Source: Marinobacter qingdaonensis (GTDB lineage: Bacteria > Pseudomonadota > Gammaproteobacteria > Pseudomonadales > Oleiphilaceae). From it: a stretch of DNA of 64,000 nucleotides. Of this stretch, positions 61,922 to 64,000 are shown piece after piece. The stretch lies in assembly GCF_034555935.1 (NCBI RefSeq), contig NZ_JAYDCJ010000003.1, forward strand, positions 682,001 to 746,000. The letters are read 5' to 3'. Made by a program: the position numbers and the translations under genes. Position 1 is the stretch's first letter. Every line of letters begins with the position of its first letter. The notes under the pieces were generated by a model that was given only the letters and a program-made list of their open reading frames with translations, made no database searches and was not told where the DNA came from.

Positions 61922-64000
61922 TCAGAAGTCGACGGCATAACCCACCGTGAGCGTGCGTCCGCGACCCTTGAAGTAGCGGGTGTCATTCACCTGGGCACTT
62001 TGGGAGTAGTAAGTGATGTAGTCTTCGTTGAACAGGTTGGCGATGGCCAGGCTGAGTTCGCCGGTGGACAGTCGGTAGCCGACCGAGGCGTCCACCAGGG
62101 TGTAGCCGTCGAACTCCTTCTCCGGGTCGTCGAAGTCCCGGTCGAAGGCGTGGCTGGCCTGGATCAGGGACGAGAAGCGGTCGGTCCAGCGGGCCTGCCA
62201 GTTGGCGGTCAGCCGGTTGGGCGGAATGTTCAGGCCGTCTAGCTTGGTGTCGACCCGGTCGTCGCCGTCACTGTCGAACTCGCCATCGATGTGGGAATAC
62301 GCCAGCTCGCCCCGGTGGCGGTTCGAGAAGTCGGCGCCCAGGGTGGCCTCGAAACCGTCGATCTCCGTTTTCTGCCGCTGCACGAAGTAGGTGCCGTCGA
62401 TCATGGTCAGGCGTGAGCCCAGATCGGAATCGGACTGGTAGTAGCTGAACTCGAAATCGACCGGCGCGTAATCGACACGAAAGCCCACTTCCCGGTTTTC
62501 GGTGACCACCGGCTGCAGGTCGAGAAAGTCGTCAACGTCCTGGTCGGGCTGGTTGATGCCCCGCAGGACCCGGCCCACATCCGCCATGCCGAAGCCTTCC
62601 GAGTAGTTGGCAAACAGGCTCAGCCAGGTCAGCGGCTTGTACACCAGGCCGCCGTTGAACAGGGTTTCCTCGAAATCCGGGTTGCCGCCGTCAACGGTCA
62701 CGCCGTTGGCCGAGGCCACGGTCTGGAAGGTGTCGACCTCCAGTTCTGCCCGCTCATGACGCACGCCGGCATTCAGGATCAGGTTGTCCAGGGCCTTGAG
62801 TTCGGCCTGCAGGAACGGGGCGTAGTTGATGAAATCGGTCTCCGGCACCCAGTAGCGATCGGTCAGGACCAGGGTCTGGGCGGTGGTGTCTTTCAGCACG
62901 TCGAAACCGGTGGTCAGTTTCAAGCGGTCATCCAGCAGTCCGGCCTTGGTGACGGTCAGTTTGGCGCCGACCTTGTCGGACTCGGCCTGGGACTGATCGT
63001 ACAGGGTGCCTTCCGGGGCAATGTCCGGATCCTGGAAGGTCGGGGTCAGGACCGCGCCAAACCGGCCCTCGAACTGCTGGTTGTAGACCTGGGCGTTGAA
63101 GGTGGTGCCGTACAGGTCGTCGTGCTGGTATTTCAGGCTGGTGGTCAGGACCTGGTTGCGCGGCGCCTTGCCGACCGGATCGCCCTTCACCGAGGTCGTC
63201 GGCACGCCGTTGGCGCGGTCGCCATCGACACTGACGTAGTCCTGATTGCCTTTGACGTTGTAGCGATTGACCTCGAACTCCAGGTTCTGGTCGTTATCGA
63301 GCCAGTACCCCAGCTTGGCAAACACGTCGTAGGCCTGGGAATTCATCAGGTCACCCTGGGTGTTGTCGACCCCCACCAGTTTCCCGTTGGCGTCCTTGTA
63401 CACGCCCTGTTCCTCCCAGGTCGCACCCACCAGGTACTCGAAATCCTCGCGCGTGCCCTCCACCCGATAGTTGAGCTTGTAGCCCAGGGAGTCGGAATCC
63501 GGGTAATCGGTCGGCGCGGTAGCCTGGACGCTGGCGTGCTGGCGCACGGTGTCGCCAGTCGGGCGCCGGGTGATGAAGTTGATGATGCCGCCGGTGGCGC
63601 CCAGGCCATGGATGGCGTTGGCGCCGTGGATGACTTCGATGCGCTCGACCATGGACAGGTCGATGGTGTGGGTGGCGCGGCCGGTGCTGCGCAGCGGGTT
63701 GGACTGTGGCACCCCGTCAATCAGGAACAGCGCCTTGCGGCCACGGAAGGTCTCACCGGAGCCGGTCATCTTCTCCCGGTTCGGGGTGTAGGCCGGCAGC
63801 AGGTTGGCCAGGGCCCGGGAGGAGTCGGACGACAGGGTCAGCTGCTGTTCGATCTGTTCCCGGGTAATCACCGTCACCACCTGGGACGAGTTGGACAGCT
63901 CGGTGCCGGAACGGCTGGAGGTGACCACCAGTTCGTCCAGGGTGGTCGGGGCATCCGCCTGGGCCGACGCGCCGGCCACGGCGAGGGAAAGCAAGGCGAG
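61922..64000 (-). CDS. TonB-dependent outer-membrane receptor, N-terminus beyond the window
   Basis: At least 690 residues. The frame is still open at base 64000, where it reads a signal peptide core (LLSLAVAGASAQA), so only the first few residues are missing. The TonB box is LDELVVTSSR, followed by a plug domain with VVTVITREQIEQQL, ALFLIDGVPQS and IEVIHGANAIHGLGATGGIINFITRRP. The remainder is a 22-strand barrel, ending in an aromatic residue (TVGYAVDF). It resembles catecholate/siderophore-type receptors. No ExbBD or ABC genes are nearby, so the ligand is not inferable. Confidence 0.9.
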   Translation of the reverse strand, partial: LALLSLAVAGASAQADAPTTLDELVVTSSRSGTELSNSSQVVTVITREQIEQQLTLSSDSSRALANLLPAYTPNREKMTGSGETFRGRKALFLIDGVPQSNPLRSTGRATHTIDLSMVERIEVIHGANAIHGLGATGGIINFITRRPTGDTVRQHASVQATAPTDYPDSDSLGYKLNYRVEGTREDFEYLVGATWEEQGVYKDANGKLVGVDNTQGDLMNSQAYDVFAKLGYWLDNDQNLEFEVNRYNVKGNQDYVSVDGDRANGVPTTSVKGDPVGKAPRNQVLTTSLKYQHDDLYGTTFNAQVYNQQFEGRFGAVLTPTFQDPDIAPEGTLYDQSQAESDKVGAKLTVTKAGLLDDRLKLTTGFDVLKDTTAQTLVLTDRYWVPETDFINYAPFLQAELKALDNLILNAGVRHERAELEVDTFQTVASANGVTVDGGNPDFEETLFNGGLVYKPLTWLSLFANYSEGFGMADVGRVLRGINQPDQDVDDFLDLQPVVTENREVGFRVDYAPVDFEFSYYQSDSDLGSRLTMIDGTYFVQRQKTEIDGFEATLGADFSNRHRGELAYSHIDGEFDSDGDDRVDTKLDGLNIPPNRLTANWQARWTDRFSSLIQASHAFDRDFDDPEKEFDGYTLVDASVGYRLSTGELSLAIANLFNEDYITYYSQSAQVNDTRYFKGRGRTLTVGYAVDF

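Overview
The window reads as a single, almost fully coding stretch of chromosome from a high-GC gammaproteobacterium of marine type. Marinobacter or a close relative is my best guess. It rests on the mix of BetIBA-type choline oxidation, TAXI-TRAP transport, many c-di-GMP enzymes and small gammaproteobacterial families (DUF2897, DUF3581, TIGR03643), not on any marker gene. I see no rRNA, tRNA, CRISPR array, prophage, integrase or insertion sequence. Genes are densely packed, and several convergent pairs overlap at their 3' ends.

Layout. 1-9.3 kb: nitronate monooxygenase (first base of its start codon lies outside), LysR regulator, membrane fatty-acid hydroxylase, bestrophin-like protein, an ECF sigma/anti-sigma pair, a secreted DUF7282-like protein, a Ca/Na antiporter and a molybdopterin oxidoreductase. 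9.4-17 kb: a c-di-GMP block with a 7TM-DISM diguanylate cyclase, a 7TM-DISM GGDEF-EAL protein and another membrane cyclase with a coupled small protein; a secreted serine hydrolase lies between them. 17-22.5 kb: enolase-superfamily enzyme, HerA-like ATPase, GST with a DUF1127 peptide, LysR regulator and a small outer-membrane barrel. 22.5-29.5 kb: TAXI-TRAP transporter, divergent multi-pass transporter and a Kef-type antiporter. 29.5-36.5 kb: HDAC-family amidohydrolase with a small partner, a CHASE2-PAS-GGDEF-EAL protein, a FecR-domain protein carrying 23 tandem tetrapeptides, and a divergent two-partner-secretion transporter (TpsB).

36.5-41.9 kb is the osmoprotection locus: betI, betB, betA and a short BCCT-like transporter. 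The transporter is preceded by a predicted structured leader and a 14-residue translationally coupled peptide. 42-51 kb holds a lipoprotein sugar dehydrogenase fused to a diheme cytochrome region, then peroxide defence (ahpC, a Prx5-type peroxiredoxin, ahpF) around a P-type ATPase. ahpC and ahpF are 4.4 kb apart but each has a 37-bp element with matching OxyR geometry. 51-64 kb: orphan periplasmic binding protein, two RNA methyltransferases (SpoU type and RlmE), acetylpolyamine amidohydrolase-like enzyme, SGNH hydrolase, Baeyer-Villiger-type monooxygenase, a prokaryotic glutamate-receptor-like channel next to MltF, a DUF302 protein, an RhlE-type helicase and a TonB-dependent receptor running off the right edge.

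The most unusual material is the CHASE2/FecR-repeat/TpsB cluster at 30.9-36.5 kb and the leader of the BCCT-like gene at 40.4-40.6 kb.
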